NCBI GenBank assembly: GCA_963827905.1
Contig: CAWHCB010000003.1
Span: 23,412-87,411, forward strand
From: JACXTP01 sp963827905
GTDB lineage: Archaea > Thermoplasmatota > Thermoplasmata > Methanomassiliicoccales > UBA472
Direction of reading: 5' to 3'
DNA length: 64,000 nt
In this document: in pieces, positions 9,733 through 19,045 of the stretch
Numbering within the stretch: the stretch's first letter is position 1
Layout of the letters: every line of letters starts with the position of its first letter
Program-made: the position numbers and the translations under genes
The notes under the pieces: model-generated
Seen by the model: the letters and a program-made list of their open reading frames with translations, nothing else
The model's database searches: none
Told to the model about the DNA's origin: nothing

Positions 9733-9764
9733 AGCGGTCCTAATGCGTCAAAGTAGTGGTCTTA

Positions 9765-9980
9765 ATGGTCATGCCCCTTGCGCTGCTCGAGAAATCCATG
9801 AACAAGAACATCTCCCTCCTGCTGAAGGACAACCGTACGCTAGAGGGCAAGCTTACCGGATACGACGAGTACATGAACATGGTCTTGGAGGAGACCGAGG
9901 AGCGCACCTCTGAACAGACCAGGCGCCTGGGCGTCGTCATCCTCCGGGGCAACAACGTGGTGAGCATCTCACCCCTCTGA
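9765..9980 (+). CDS. Sm-like archaeal protein (LSm)
   Basis: 71-residue LSm protein that forms ring-shaped oligomers binding U-rich RNA. The Sm1 motif is LLKDNRTLEGKLTGYDEYMNMVLEE (shortened: GKLTGYDEYMNMVLEE) and the Sm2 motif is GVVILRGNNVVSISPL, ending the protein. The Asp, Asn and Arg-Gly residues that line the RNA-binding pore in Sm rings are present (DEYMN; RGNN). The start at ATG 9765 or 9771 is supported by the TATA box at 9723-9732; the GTG at 9756 would lie too near the transcription start. It is a single gene with its own promoter; the next gene starts 30 bases downstream. Confidence 0.93.
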   Translation: MVMPLALLEKSMNKNISLLLKDNRTLEGKLTGYDEYMNMVLEETEERTSEQTRRLGVVILRGNNVVSISPL

Positions 9981-10010
9981 AATCCGTTCCTGTTACTGGT
10001 GAAATAACGG

Positions 10011-10977
10011 ATGAAGGCGGTAATTCTTGCAGGCGGCCTAGGCACGCGCCTAAGGCCACTCACCTACCGAACACCAAAACCCCTCGTACCTCTGGTGGGA
10101 AAGCCATTGGTGCGCCACATCATCGATTCCCTGCCCTCCCGCGTGGACACGGTGGTGCTGGCCGTCTCCTACATGAGGGAGGCGTTGGAGGATTACTTCC
10201 GGGTGAACGACTGCGGCCGCAAGGTCATCCTGGTCAATGAGACCCAACCGCTCGGGACCGGGGGGGCCCTGAAGAACGTCGAGGAGCATCTCGACGAGAC
10301 CTTCATGGCCTTCAATGGCGACGTGATCTGCTCGCTGGACCTCAATGCCATGCTGCGTCGGCACCGCCAGGGGGGCGGCATCGGCACGTTGGCGTTGTGG
10401 GAGGTGGAGGACCCAAGCCCCTTCGGCGTGGTGGCCCTCGACCCGACCGGGCGGATAACCCGTTTCCAGGAGAAGCCAAGCTCGGGCGGAGGCGGTATCG
10501 AACCTGATCAACGCGGGTACCTACATCTTCGAACCGGAGATACTGGACCACATCGGCCCAGGGGTGGTGTCGCTGGAACGCGAGGTGTTCCCCAAGGTCC
10601 TGGTGGACGGGCTGTTCGGGCACGAGTTCGAGGGTTACTGGGTGGACTGCGGGACGAGGGAGAGCTACCTCAAGGCCCAGGAGACCATCATGCGGTTCCA
10701 AGGGGACAAGGTCTTCGACCTCGAGCTCCGCGGCAAGGTGGCGATGGAAGGGCCCTATCATCTGGACGGTGCCTATCTGGAGGACTGCCAGGTCGGTCCC
10801 AACGTCTATGTCTATCCCGGGGCCGAGATCATGTCTGGTGCCTTGGTGAGCAACAGCGCCATCATGGCCGGGGCCCGCGTGTCGCCCGGAGCCCAGGTGA
10901 GGGACTCCCTCATCGGTCCAGGGCAAGTGGTGCCCCAGGGCACGTCGGTCATAGGACAGATCATAGCGGAAAGATGA
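10011..10977 (+). CDS. Sugar-phosphate nucleotidyltransferase (one frameshift)
   Basis: Makes an NDP-sugar from a sugar 1-phosphate and NTP (glucose- or mannose-1-phosphate class). The N-terminal catalytic domain opens with MKAVILAGGLGTRLRPLT and TPKPLVPLVGKP, the nucleotide-binding signature, followed by the metal-site FNGDVI. An extra G near 10490 shifts the frame; after it the protein resumes as SNLINAGTYIFEPEIL, then VDGLFGHEFEGYWVDCGTRESYLKAQ. The last ~75 residues are a short left-handed beta-helix tail (hexapeptide-like VGPNVYVYPGAEIMSGALV). The corrected length is about 322 residues. It may supply activated sugar together with the phosphohexomutase at 15590. Confidence 0.87.
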
Positions 10978-11013
10978 GTCCGTATCGACCATTACCGGGC
11001 CCCGATTGTTAGT

Positions 11014-11023
11014 TATGTATATA
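11014..11023 (+). promoter_or_regulatory. TATA box of the ABC transporter operon
   Basis: TATGTATATA lies about 26 bases before 11044, just upstream of two tandem GTG codons at 11054 and 11057. No other promoter-like element is seen before the phosphohexomutase gene. Confidence 0.5.
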
Positions 11024-11053
11024 TCCCTGGAAATTTTCCGGTAGGCTATAGAG

Positions 11054-12723
11054 GTGGTGGGCCACTGGCGGAGAAGCCTCAGCAAGGATTCCAAATTTGG
11101 ATCAACAGCCGTAACTTCCGGAACGGCTGGCTGGGCTTCGTCATCATTTTCTTCATCCTCTTCATCGTCCTGCCCACCATATGGATATTGAGCTACACCG
11201 TCACGGACTGGGACCTCATCCAGAAATACGTCTTCGACGACCCGGCCACGGTCCAGCTGATACAAGATGCCATAGTGGCCTCGTTCGAGATCGCCGCCAT
11301 CGTCGTCGTGATCGACATCATAACCGGCCTGCCCATGGCCTGGATCCTGGTGCGCAAGGAGTTCCGGGGCAAGCAGTTCCTGGATACCTTGATCGACATG
11401 CCCTTGGCCGTGCCCACCGCCGCCCTGGGGTTCTCCGCGGCCATATTCTGGGCCGTGTCCAAACCATCGGCGGAGGCCCCTTGGTTCGCCGTGGGCGAGA
11501 TATCCAGCCCCTTCATCTTGGTGTTGCTGCTCCACGTCGTCTTCTCCTACCCCTACATGGTGCGCTCGTTGGCCGCCATCCTGGAGCAGATCGACCAGAC
11601 CTATGAGACGGCCGGCCAGACCCTGGGGGCGAGCAAGCTCACCGCGGCCCGCACCATCACCCTGCCCCTGTTCCGCGCCGGCCTGGTGACCGGCATCATC
11701 CTGGCCATGGCGCGCAGCCTGAGCGAGACCGGCGGCACCATGATCGCGTTGGCCACCATGGCCAATTCCCAGAACTTCCAGACCGGGCCGACCCTCATCG
11801 GCACCCTCAAGGCGGGCCTCAACCTCAATCCCGACCTCGCCGCCCCCCTGGCCTTCATCAGCATCCTGTTGATCGCCCTCTCCTTGGTGCTCCTGGTGGC
11901 GCTCAAGCTGGTGGTCATGAAGGTAAGATTGCCCGCGGGCAAGGTCTGGCCCAAATGGGAGAAGATACTGTCCCGGGGCATCGCCCCCAAGTTGAAGGAC
12001 GGTTTCAGCGGCGCCTTCCTCATCATCATCGTGCTCATACCTTCCTTCTTCATCTTCGCATATGTGTTCACCGCCACCGCCTCCCAGGGCGATTGGCAGA
12101 CCTTCTGGGAGAGCCTGGCCAATTCCTTCATCATCGCCGGCGTGGTCACCTTGGTGGACATATTCCTCGGCATACCCCTGGCGCTGTACATCGCCCGCAA
12201 CAAGAAGGGCCGGCTCCCTCAGTTCCTGGACGTGATGGTCAACATACCGTTGATCGTCCCCACGGCCGCTCTGGGGTACTCCCTCGGCATCTTCTGGGGC
12301 GGGGCTCCGTTCATATCGGCCATCCCGTTCCTCCTGGTCATCTTCGCCCACATCGCCTTCACCTATCCCCTGGTGGTCAGGAACGTCGAGGGGGCGGTGG
12401 AGGAGGTCGACGCGGCCTATGAGGACACCGCCCGCACCCTGGGGGCGAGACGCCTCCAGACCTTCCGCAAGGTCCTCTTCCCGATGATCAAGGCCTCGGT
12501 CCTGGCCGGCGCTATAATGGCCTTCACCAGGAGCCTTGGCGAGACCGGCGCCACCATCGCGGTGGCGGGCACGTCCGTCAACACCGCCCCGGTCTATATC
12601 GTCGAGCTCATCAACAAGGAGCAGTTCTACATGGCGGCCTTGGCCTGCATCGTGCTGATCGTGGTCTCATTCGCCTTCATGATGGCGCTCAGGGTCATCA
12701 CCAGGAAGAGGAGGGCAGGCTGA
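11054..12723 (+). CDS. ABC importer permease, two permease modules fused
   Basis: Membrane subunit of a binding-protein-dependent importer (sulfate/tungstate, Fe(III), thiamine or polyamine class). It has two homologous halves of about 6 helices, each with an EAA loop that contacts an ATPase: YETAGQTLGASKLTAARTIT and YEDTARTLGARRLQTFRKVL. This double architecture resembles FbpB and ThiP. The clear frame is open from before 11188 and encodes a first helix (FVIIFFILFIVLPTIWIL) upstream of the first in-frame TTG (11188), so translation must start earlier. GTG 11054/11057 fits the TATA box but would need a one-base correction near 11090-11100. The start is therefore uncertain. The ATPase gene overlaps the stop (TGATG). 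No substrate-binding protein is present in the window, so the substrate is open. Confidence 0.88.
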
Positions 12724-13815
12724 TGCCGTCGATCACCATGGACCGGGTCAAGAAGTCCTACGGCGACATCCATGCCGCCGATGGTCTGGAGCTGGAGGTG
12801 CTCGATGGGGAGTACCTGTGCATCCTCGGCCCCACCGGGTCGGGCAAGACCACCATGCTGCGCCTGATCTGCGGCCTCACCCTCCCCGATTCGGGAGCGG
12901 TCTTCCTTGATGGCAAGGACATCACCAGGTGGGAGCCGGAGGACCGGGGGGCGGTCATGCTTTCCCAGACCTACTCGCTCTTTCCGCACATGACCGTGGC
13001 CGAGAACGTGCTCTTCGGACCGGAGCTCAGGGGCATGCCCGATGAGGAACAGAAACATCTTCTGGCCGAAATGCTGGACATTGTCCGACTCTCCTCTCGG
13101 GCCGACGCTCTGCCCAAGGAACTGAGCGGGGGCATGATGCAGCGCACCGCATTGGCCCGGGCCTTGGCCTCCGGCACCGAGATCCTCCTGCTGGACGAGC
13201 CTTTGCGCGCCTTGGACGCGCGATTGCGCATCAACCTCCGCCATGAGCTCCGTTCCTTGGCCAAAACGCTCGGGCTCACCACCATCCACGTCACCCACGA
13301 CCAGGAGGAGGCCTTGGTCATGGCCGACCGCATCGCCGTCCTGAGACAGGGGAGGATCGTGCAGGTGGGCACCCCGGGCGAGATATTCGACAATCCCAAC
13401 TCACCTTTCGTGGCCAATTTCGTGGGCCAATCCAATTTCTTCACCGGGAAGGTGGAGGCCAAGGCCGGGAACACCACGGTCCGCCTCCCCGATGGTCGGG
13501 AGCTGCATGCCCGCGCGTGCCAGTTCCCCATCGGGCAGGAGGTGGTGGTCGGCATCAAGGTGGGCAACACCGATATCAGCAAGGAGGAGGCCAGGCCCCC
13601 TGCAGGGAAGGATCGAAAGGATACTGTTCGAAGGCAAGTTCCTTTTCATCGACGTCCAAGTGCCAGGGGTGGGGCTGATCAGCTCCAAGGTGCCCTCCTG
13701 GAGGATGGGCAAGCTGGCGGTGGGGGACGATGTGAACGTGCGCTGGGCCTGGGAGAAGGCCACGGTGTTCCCGCTGCCCGAGAACGGGCTGACGGAGGAG
13801 CTGAGGGTGGACTGA
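12723..13815 (+). CDS. ABC importer ATPase, first of two (one frameshift)
   Basis: MalK/PotA-class ATPase energising the permease before it. Walker A GPTGSGKTT, Q-loop in SQTYSLFPHMTV, signature LSGGMMQR (the usual QQ replaced by MM), Walker B EILLLDEP and the switch HVTHDQEEA are all present. After NTDISKEEARP an extra C in a CCCCC run (about 13600) breaks the frame; the rest of a TOBE-like tail continues as GRIERILFEGKFLFIDVQV to LTEELRVD, ending at 13815. Without this correction it seems fused to the next ATPase, which is an artefact: the second gene has its own ATG overlapping this stop. Corrected length is about 363 residues. Confidence 0.87.
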
Positions 13816-14900
13816 TGCCTGAGGTACGCTTGGAAGGATTGGGCAAAACCTACGGAAAAGTGGTGGCCGTGGGCGGGGTGGACCTGGTGATCCGGGACAA
13901 GGAATATGTCACCATCCTCGGCCCTTCGGGGTGCGGCAAGACCACACTCATCCGCATGATCGCCGGTATCATCGAACCTAGCCAGGGCAAGGTATTCCTT
14001 CGTGGAAAGGACATGCATGGCGTGCTCATCGAGGAACGGGGCATCGGTTACGTCTTCCAGAACATCGCGTTGTTCCCCAACCTGAACGCCGCCCAGAACG
14101 TCGCCTACAGCAGCCGGGCGAAAGGGGCGGACAAGGAGATGCAGGAAAAGGTGGCCCGGGAGCATCTCCAGCTCGTCAAGTTGCTGGACCGGATGGCCAT
14201 GTTCCCCGACGAGATGTCCGGCGGGGAGCAACAGAAGGTGGCCTTGGCCCGGGCCCTTGCCAGCGGGTCCGACCTATTGCTGCTGGACGAACCGCTGTCC
14301 GCCCTGGACGCCCGGGTGAGGGTGGACCTGCGCTACGAGCTGCGCCGATTGACCAAGGCGCTCGGACTCACCACCATCCACGTCACCCATGACCAGGAGG
14401 AGGCGATGACGGTCTCGGACCGGATCGTGCTCATGAGGGCAGGCAGCATCGTGGAGGCCGGCACCCCCGAGGAGCTTTACTCCCAGCCCAAGCATCTGTT
14501 CACGGCCAACTTCATCGGCGAATCGAACTTCCTGGAGGGTTGGGTGAGGGAGAAGGTGGACGGCCTGACCCGGGTCGAGGTCCGGGAAGGTTCCACCATC
14601 GATGTCATGGGGTCGAGGCTGGAGCTCGGCGATCCGGTGGTGGTCTCGGTCCGGCCGGAGTTCGTGTACCCCTTCACCACCGGACTGAGGTCCAAGGTCA
14701 CTGGCTCAATCTACATGGGCACATATTGGCGCATCAAGGCGACGACAGAGGGCGATGATGAAATGAACTTCGATGTTCCGATAACCGATGGACATCTCTA
14801 TCAAATAGGGCAAGACATTTATCTGATGGTCAACAAGAGAGCGGCAGTGCTGTTCCCCCGTCCGCGGGAAGGGGTCGAGGAGGCGATCAGCCTTGAGTGA
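13815..14900 (+). CDS. ABC importer ATPase, second of two
   Basis: 361-residue ATPase paralogous to the preceding one but with standard motifs: Walker A GPSGCGKTT, signature MSGGEQQK, Walker B DLLLLDEP, D-loop SALDAR and switch HVTHDQEEA. The C-terminal ~110 residues form a TOBE-like regulatory or substrate-sensing region (VVSVRPEFVYPFTTGLRSKV). The ATG at 13815 overlaps the stop of the first ATPase. Two distinct ATPases with one double permease suggest an asymmetric transporter in which each ATPase faces one EAA loop; that is inference. Confidence 0.9.
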   Translation: MPEVRLEGLGKTYGKVVAVGGVDLVIRDKEYVTILGPSGCGKTTLIRMIAGIIEPSQGKVFLRGKDMHGVLIEERGIGYVFQNIALFPNLNAAQNVAYSSRAKGADKEMQEKVAREHLQLVKLLDRMAMFPDEMSGGEQQKVALARALASGSDLLLLDEPLSALDARVRVDLRYELRRLTKALGLTTIHVTHDQEEAMTVSDRIVLMRAGSIVEAGTPEELYSQPKHLFTANFIGESNFLEGWVREKVDGLTRVEVREGSTIDVMGSRLELGDPVVVSVRPEFVYPFTTGLRSKVTGSIYMGTYWRIKATTEGDDEMNFDVPITDGHLYQIGQDIYLMVNKRAAVLFPRPREGVEEAISLE

Positions 14901-14910
14901 AAAAGGTTCT

Positions 14911-15579
14911 ATGACAGATTGGTTCGGCAAGCGCAGGGAATCGGTCATAGCCAAAGGCATAAGGGACCATGCGGAGAAGGTGTGCGACACCGTCACTGAG
15001 GTCAACCGCGCCTTCGGGGCGATGGCCAACAACGACCACAACAAGGCGCTGGAGGCCTTGAAGCGAATGGGCTACTCGGAGAAGGAGGCGGACAACGTCG
15101 AGGAACGCATGTCCGAGGAGCTGGCCAAGGGAGACCTGGCCTCCAAGGAGCGCGAGGACCTCATGCACCTGGTCCGGCGCATGGAGGACGTGGCCGATTG
15201 GGGCAAGGAGGCCTCTCGGAACCTGCAGCTGGCCATCGAGGCGAACGTGCACGTTCCCCAGCATCTATGGAAACGCTTCTTCGAGCTCACCTCCGAATTG
15301 GAGAAGGCCGCCAAGGCCATGCGCCAGAGCGTGGAGGCCTTGGGCGTCAACGCCGAGATGGTGATGAGCCAGGAGAAGGCGGTGGGCGTTCTGGAGCACA
15401 TCATCGACGACATGTACTTCAACATCAAGAAGGAGATCTTGCTGACCGAGCTGGACCCCAAGGGCGTCTATCTCCTCATGGACATGCTGCGCTGCCTGGA
15501 GGAATCCTCCGATTCCAGCAAGGACGCCGTGGACATGCTGCACATTTTGGTCATAAGCGACCAGTTCCATTCAAGATGA
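14911..15579 (+). CDS. PhoU-like (DUF47-type) helical protein
   Basis: About 222 residues, almost wholly alpha-helical with heptad-like acidic/basic faces; it resembles the PhoU/DUF47 group, which regulates phosphate and related transporters. Helices such as ALEALKRMGYSEKEADNVEE and SSDSSKDAVDMLHILVISD are visible; the last segment with acidic residues is of the type that binds metal clusters in PhoU proteins. The ATG at 14911 is preferred; TTG 14893 overlaps the ATPase stop. It directly follows the ABC genes, so it may regulate that importer. DUF47 proteins more often neighbour Pit permeases, which makes this link notable. Confidence 0.75.
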   Translation: MTDWFGKRRESVIAKGIRDHAEKVCDTVTEVNRAFGAMANNDHNKALEALKRMGYSEKEADNVEERMSEELAKGDLASKEREDLMHLVRRMEDVADWGKEASRNLQLAIEANVHVPQHLWKRFFELTSELEKAAKAMRQSVEALGVNAEMVMSQEKAVGVLEHIIDDMYFNIKKEILLTELDPKGVYLLMDMLRCLEESSDSSKDAVDMLHILVISDQFHSR

Positions 15580-15589
15580 GGCGTTTGCG

Positions 15590-16954
15590 ATGAGCGAGAG
15601 GTTGTTCGGCACCAACGGGGTACGGGGAGTGGTGAACGAGGACATGAGCGTCCAGCTCGCCTTGGACGTCGGCAAGGCCATCGGCACGTTCATGGGCGGC
15701 AAGGTGGCCATCGCCACCGACACCCGCACCTCGGCCCACATGATCAAGAGCGCCGTCTCCGCGGGCCTGATGGCCTCCGGCGTGGAGGTGCTGGACCTGG
15801 GCATGCTGCCCACCCCGGCGCTGCAGTACTACGTGAAGGGCTCCGCCGTGAAGGGCGGGGTGATGATCACCGCCTCCCACAACCCTCCCGAGTTCAACGG
15901 CATCAAGTGCGTCGATTATGACGGCACGGAGATGCCCCGCCACAAGGAGGAGATGATCGAGGCGATCTACTTCAACCAGAGCTTCGCCCAGAAGAGCTGG
16001 CGCACGGTCGGTTCGATGAGGCCGATCACCGGTGTGGGACAGACCTACATCACGGTGGTGAGGCGACAGGTGGACCATGCCGCCATCGAGGACGCCAAGC
16101 TGAAGGTGGTGCTGGACTGCGCCAACGGAGCCGGGTCGGCCACCTCCCCCCAGCTCCTCGAGTCCTTGGGAGTGAAGGCGATCACCCTGAACGCCAACCC
16201 GCAGGGGACGTTCCCTGGCCACGAGAGCGAGCCCACCCCGGAGAACCTCCGGGACCTGGTGGAGATGGTCAAGGTGACCGGTGCCGACCTGGGCATCGCC
16301 CACGACGGCGACGCGGACCGCTGCATCTTCGTGGACGACAAGGGCAACTACCTTTACGGAGACCGGTCCCTGGCCATCGTGGCCCGCTATGTGGTCGCCG
16401 AGAGGGGCGGCGGCACGGTGGTCACGCCGGTGAGCACCTCCTCCTGTCTGGAGGACGTGGTCAGGTCCGCTGGGGGGGAGGTCGTCTATACCAAGGTCGG
16501 CTCACCGGTGGTGGCTCGCAAGATGATCGAGGTCAAGGCCATCTTCGGCGGCGAGGAGAACGGAGGGCTCATCTTCCCGGAGCACCAGTATTGCCGGGAC
16601 GCGGCCATGACCATGGCCAAGGTCCTGGAGATAATAGCCAAGGACGGCCCCCTCTCCCGATTGGCCGCTTCGATCCCCGGCTACGCCCTGGACAAGCGCA
16701 AGATGCACACCCCGCCCGGCGTCAAGGACCAGGTGGTCGAGGAGCTCCTCATGCGCTTCGACGGCATGAGGGTGGACACCACCGACGGCATCAAGGTCTA
16801 CTTCGACGAGGGATGGGCATTGATCAGGCCCTCAGGCACGGAGCCGATCTTCCGCATCTACTCCGAGGCCCGCTCCGACCAGGCGGCCAAGCGCATCGGG
16901 GACGAGTGCGAGAAGGCCCTCAGGGAAGCCGTCAAGGAATGCGAGGGCGACTGA
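15590..16954 (+). CDS. Phosphohexomutase (phosphoglucosamine/phosphomannomutase)
   Basis: 454-residue alpha-D-phosphohexomutase that interconverts hexose 6- and 1-phosphates. The N-terminus LFGTNGVRGVVNEDMS is typical of archaeal GlmM/PMM. The phosphoserine loop is TASHNPPEFNGIK; the Mg site is DGDADRC; the sugar-binding loop is GGEENGGLIFPEH; and the phosphate-binding loop is RPSGTEPIFRIY. All are intact, so the enzyme should be active. It lies 10 bases after the PhoU-like gene. The specific sugar cannot be decided; GlmM or PMM is most likely. A second member is at 40633-41940. Confidence 0.92.
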   Translation: MSERLFGTNGVRGVVNEDMSVQLALDVGKAIGTFMGGKVAIATDTRTSAHMIKSAVSAGLMASGVEVLDLGMLPTPALQYYVKGSAVKGGVMITASHNPPEFNGIKCVDYDGTEMPRHKEEMIEAIYFNQSFAQKSWRTVGSMRPITGVGQTYITVVRRQVDHAAIEDAKLKVVLDCANGAGSATSPQLLESLGVKAITLNANPQGTFPGHESEPTPENLRDLVEMVKVTGADLGIAHDGDADRCIFVDDKGNYLYGDRSLAIVARYVVAERGGGTVVTPVSTSSCLEDVVRSAGGEVVYTKVGSPVVARKMIEVKAIFGGEENGGLIFPEHQYCRDAAMTMAKVLEIIAKDGPLSRLAASIPGYALDKRKMHTPPGVKDQVVEELLMRFDGMRVDTTDGIKVYFDEGWALIRPSGTEPIFRIYSEARSDQAAKRIGDECEKALREAVKECEGD

Positions 16955-16982
16955 ACCTCGCACCCCTGCCTTTCATCTCCCG

Positions 16983-18506
16983 TCAATACCCATAGATGGC
17001 AGAGAACTTCGCATCCAGGTATTTCAGGAACGGCCTGATGTCCAGGTCCTTGCCGGTCACGGTCTTGACCAGGTCGGCCGGGTCGTAGAGGTTGCCCTTG
17101 CGGTGCACGTTCTCCACCAGCCAGTTCTTGACCGGGGCGAAATCTCCCGCCTCGACCCCCTTCTTCCAATCCGGCAAAGCCCGGTCCATCTTATCTAGGA
17201 ACATACCCCCGTAGATGTTGCCCAGCGCATAGCTGGGGAAGTAGCCGAAGTAGCCGGAGGCCCAATGCGTGTCCTGCATCACGCCCTCCGAGTCGTGACG
17301 GACATCGACACCGAGATAGTCCTTGTACTTCTGGTTCCAGACCTGGGGCAGATCGTCCACTCCGATCCTGCCCGAGAACAGGTCCCTCTCGATCTCGAAC
17401 CTTATGATGACATGCATGCCGTAGGTGACCTCGTCCGCCTCGATGCGGATGCGGCTCGGCTCCACCAGGTTGACTGCGGCCACGAACTGTTCCAACCCGA
17501 CCCCTTCCAGCGCCCCGTTGGTGACCGAGCGCAACCGGGGCAGCATGTAACGCAGGAACTCCGGGCTTCGGCCGACGATGTTCTCCACGAACCGGCTCTG
17601 GGACTCATGTATTCCGTAGCTGGCGGCAGCACCGATCGGTTGGTACTTCCATGCCGGGGGTTGGTTCTGTTCGTACAGGGCATGCCCCGCCTCATGGAGC
17701 ACGCTGAACAGGCTGGAGGTGTACCGGTCCTCGAAGTAATGGGTGGTGATCCTGACATCGTCATAGTAACCGGTGGAGAAGGGGTGCTCGGTCTCGTCCA
17801 GACGCCCTCCTTCGGGCCCGTAACCGACGAACTCCATGGCCAGGTCGCTGATCCGCCTCTGGGCCTCGATGGGCACCTTGCGCTCGGTTATGGACACGTC
17901 CGGCTCGAACCCCGATCCCTCGATCTTGTCCAAGACCTTCTTCAAGCCCTTGCGCATGCCATCGAACACCTCGGTGACGCGATCGGCGGTCATGCCCGGT
18001 TCGTAGGAATCAAGCAAGGCGTCGTACGGCGTCCTGGTGCCCTTCACCTGCATCATGATGTCCGCCGCCTGTGCCCTCAGCTCGATCATGCGCGCCAGCT
18101 CGGAGCGGTACAGATTGAAGTCCTGGGCCGCCTTGGCCTTCTTCCATGCCGCGACGGTCAGGGCGGACTGTTTGGACAGGTCGGCCACCAGGCTCTCCGG
18201 CAACCGGGCCGATTCGTCGTAGGCCTTGCGGAAGAGGTGAACGTTGCGGCGCTGCGCCTGGTCCAGCGAGCCGAGGTCCTGGTGCGCCTCGATGGCGTCC
18301 AACATCCTCGCCACCTCCGGGCCGACCAGTTCCTGGTGGGCGATGACGTCCAGGACGGCCAGTTGCTCGCTCCTTTGCTCCAGGCCGCGCTCTGGCATCT
18401 TCGTCTCCATGTCCCAGTGCAGTATCCCAATGGCGGACGAGAGCAGGACGAGCTTCTTGGAACGGGTAAGGAGGCCCTCATAGACCTCCAGGATGGGTGC
18501 GGTCAT
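16983..18506 (-). CDS. M32 family carboxypeptidase (Taq-type)
   Basis: 507-residue zinc metallocarboxypeptidase removing C-terminal residues from peptides in the cytoplasm. The zinc motif HEAGH occurs in SVLHEAGHALYEQNQPPAW (about residue 270), followed by GIHESQSRFVEN with the third zinc ligand Glu. HPFSTGYYDDVRITTHY is another hallmark. Length is normal for the family and the frame is intact. It is a stand-alone minus-strand gene converging on the phosphohexomutase; its start at 18506 gives MTAPILEVYEGLLTRSKKL. Confidence 0.95.
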   Translation of the reverse strand: MTAPILEVYEGLLTRSKKLVLLSSAIGILHWDMETKMPERGLEQRSEQLAVLDVIAHQELVGPEVARMLDAIEAHQDLGSLDQAQRRNVHLFRKAYDESARLPESLVADLSKQSALTVAAWKKAKAAQDFNLYRSELARMIELRAQAADIMMQVKGTRTPYDALLDSYEPGMTADRVTEVFDGMRKGLKKVLDKIEGSGFEPDVSITERKVPIEAQRRISDLAMEFVGYGPEGGRLDETEHPFSTGYYDDVRITTHYFEDRYTSSLFSVLHEAGHALYEQNQPPAWKYQPIGAAASYGIHESQSRFVENIVGRSPEFLRYMLPRLRSVTNGALEGVGLEQFVAAVNLVEPSRIRIEADEVTYGMHVIIRFEIERDLFSGRIGVDDLPQVWNQKYKDYLGVDVRHDSEGVMQDTHWASGYFGYFPSYALGNIYGGMFLDKMDRALPDWKKGVEAGDFAPVKNWLVENVHRKGNLYDPADLVKTVTGKDLDIRPFLKYLDAKFSAIYGY

Positions 18507-18639
18507 GTGATATCGGCCGAGGATGGGCGGAACGATGCTTTAGCCTTTACCAAAGACAAGAAGTAGCACGCTGCGTTCGGAGAACGGGTTGAAAAATAGT
18601 GGAAGGGGAAGTCGTTTCGACTTGCCGAGTCGACAGGTC

Positions 18640-19026
18640 TCAGACCTTGGTGATCATGCGGCGCTCCATGGCGACCAGGTACATGATCTCCTCTCCGGAG
18701 TGGAGCTGTCCCTGGAACTCCTCTGGAACGGCCAGGGAGAAGTTCTCGAAGGTCTCCAGGTCCATCAGCTGGACCTCGTTGCCCCCGACCGCCAGGATCT
18801 GCGCCTTGCGCTTGTCGATCATGGGGACCTGCACCCTGTGCTTCACCGGGAACACCACGCTGCGCTTCTTCTTGTCGAAGATGCCAACGGCGTCGATGTT
18901 GGCCTTGGCCTCGCCATGTTTACCGGGTTTGGATGTGGATATGGAGATGATCTTGCAGGGCTCCTCATCGATGAGCATGTAACGGCCCTCTTTCAGCTCA
19001 CGGACCTCTTGCTGCGTCCACGACAT
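18640..19026 (-). CDS. Translation factor aIF5A
   Basis: 128-residue archaeal IF5A that helps the ribosome through difficult peptide bonds. The hypusine loop SKPGKHGEAKANIDAVGIFD is present; the Lys before HGEA is the expected modification site. The C-terminal OB-fold (VQLMDLETFENFSLAVPEEF) completes the protein. Immediately upstream (19 bases) on the same strand is Nop5, so the two may be co-transcribed. Confidence 0.97.
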   Translation of the reverse strand: MSWTQQEVRELKEGRYMLIDEEPCKIISISTSKPGKHGEAKANIDAVGIFDKKKRSVVFPVKHRVQVPMIDKRKAQILAVGGNEVQLMDLETFENFSLAVPEEFQGQLHSGEEIMYLVAMERRMITKV

Positions 19027-19045
19027 AACAATCTACCCGTCAATC

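Noticed and set aside
10342..12351. A 669-codon open frame on the minus strand, rich in Gly, Glu, Gln and Asp
   Set aside because: It is antisense to the nucleotidyltransferase and permease; the high GC content leaves few stops, and its composition (repeated GQG, EGQ) is typical of a shadow frame.
12723..14900. A 725-residue open frame covering two ABC ATPases
   Set aside because: The apparent fusion depends on an extra C near 13600; the TOBE-like tail and a stop at 13815 are in the next frame, and the second ATPase has its own ATG overlapping that stop.
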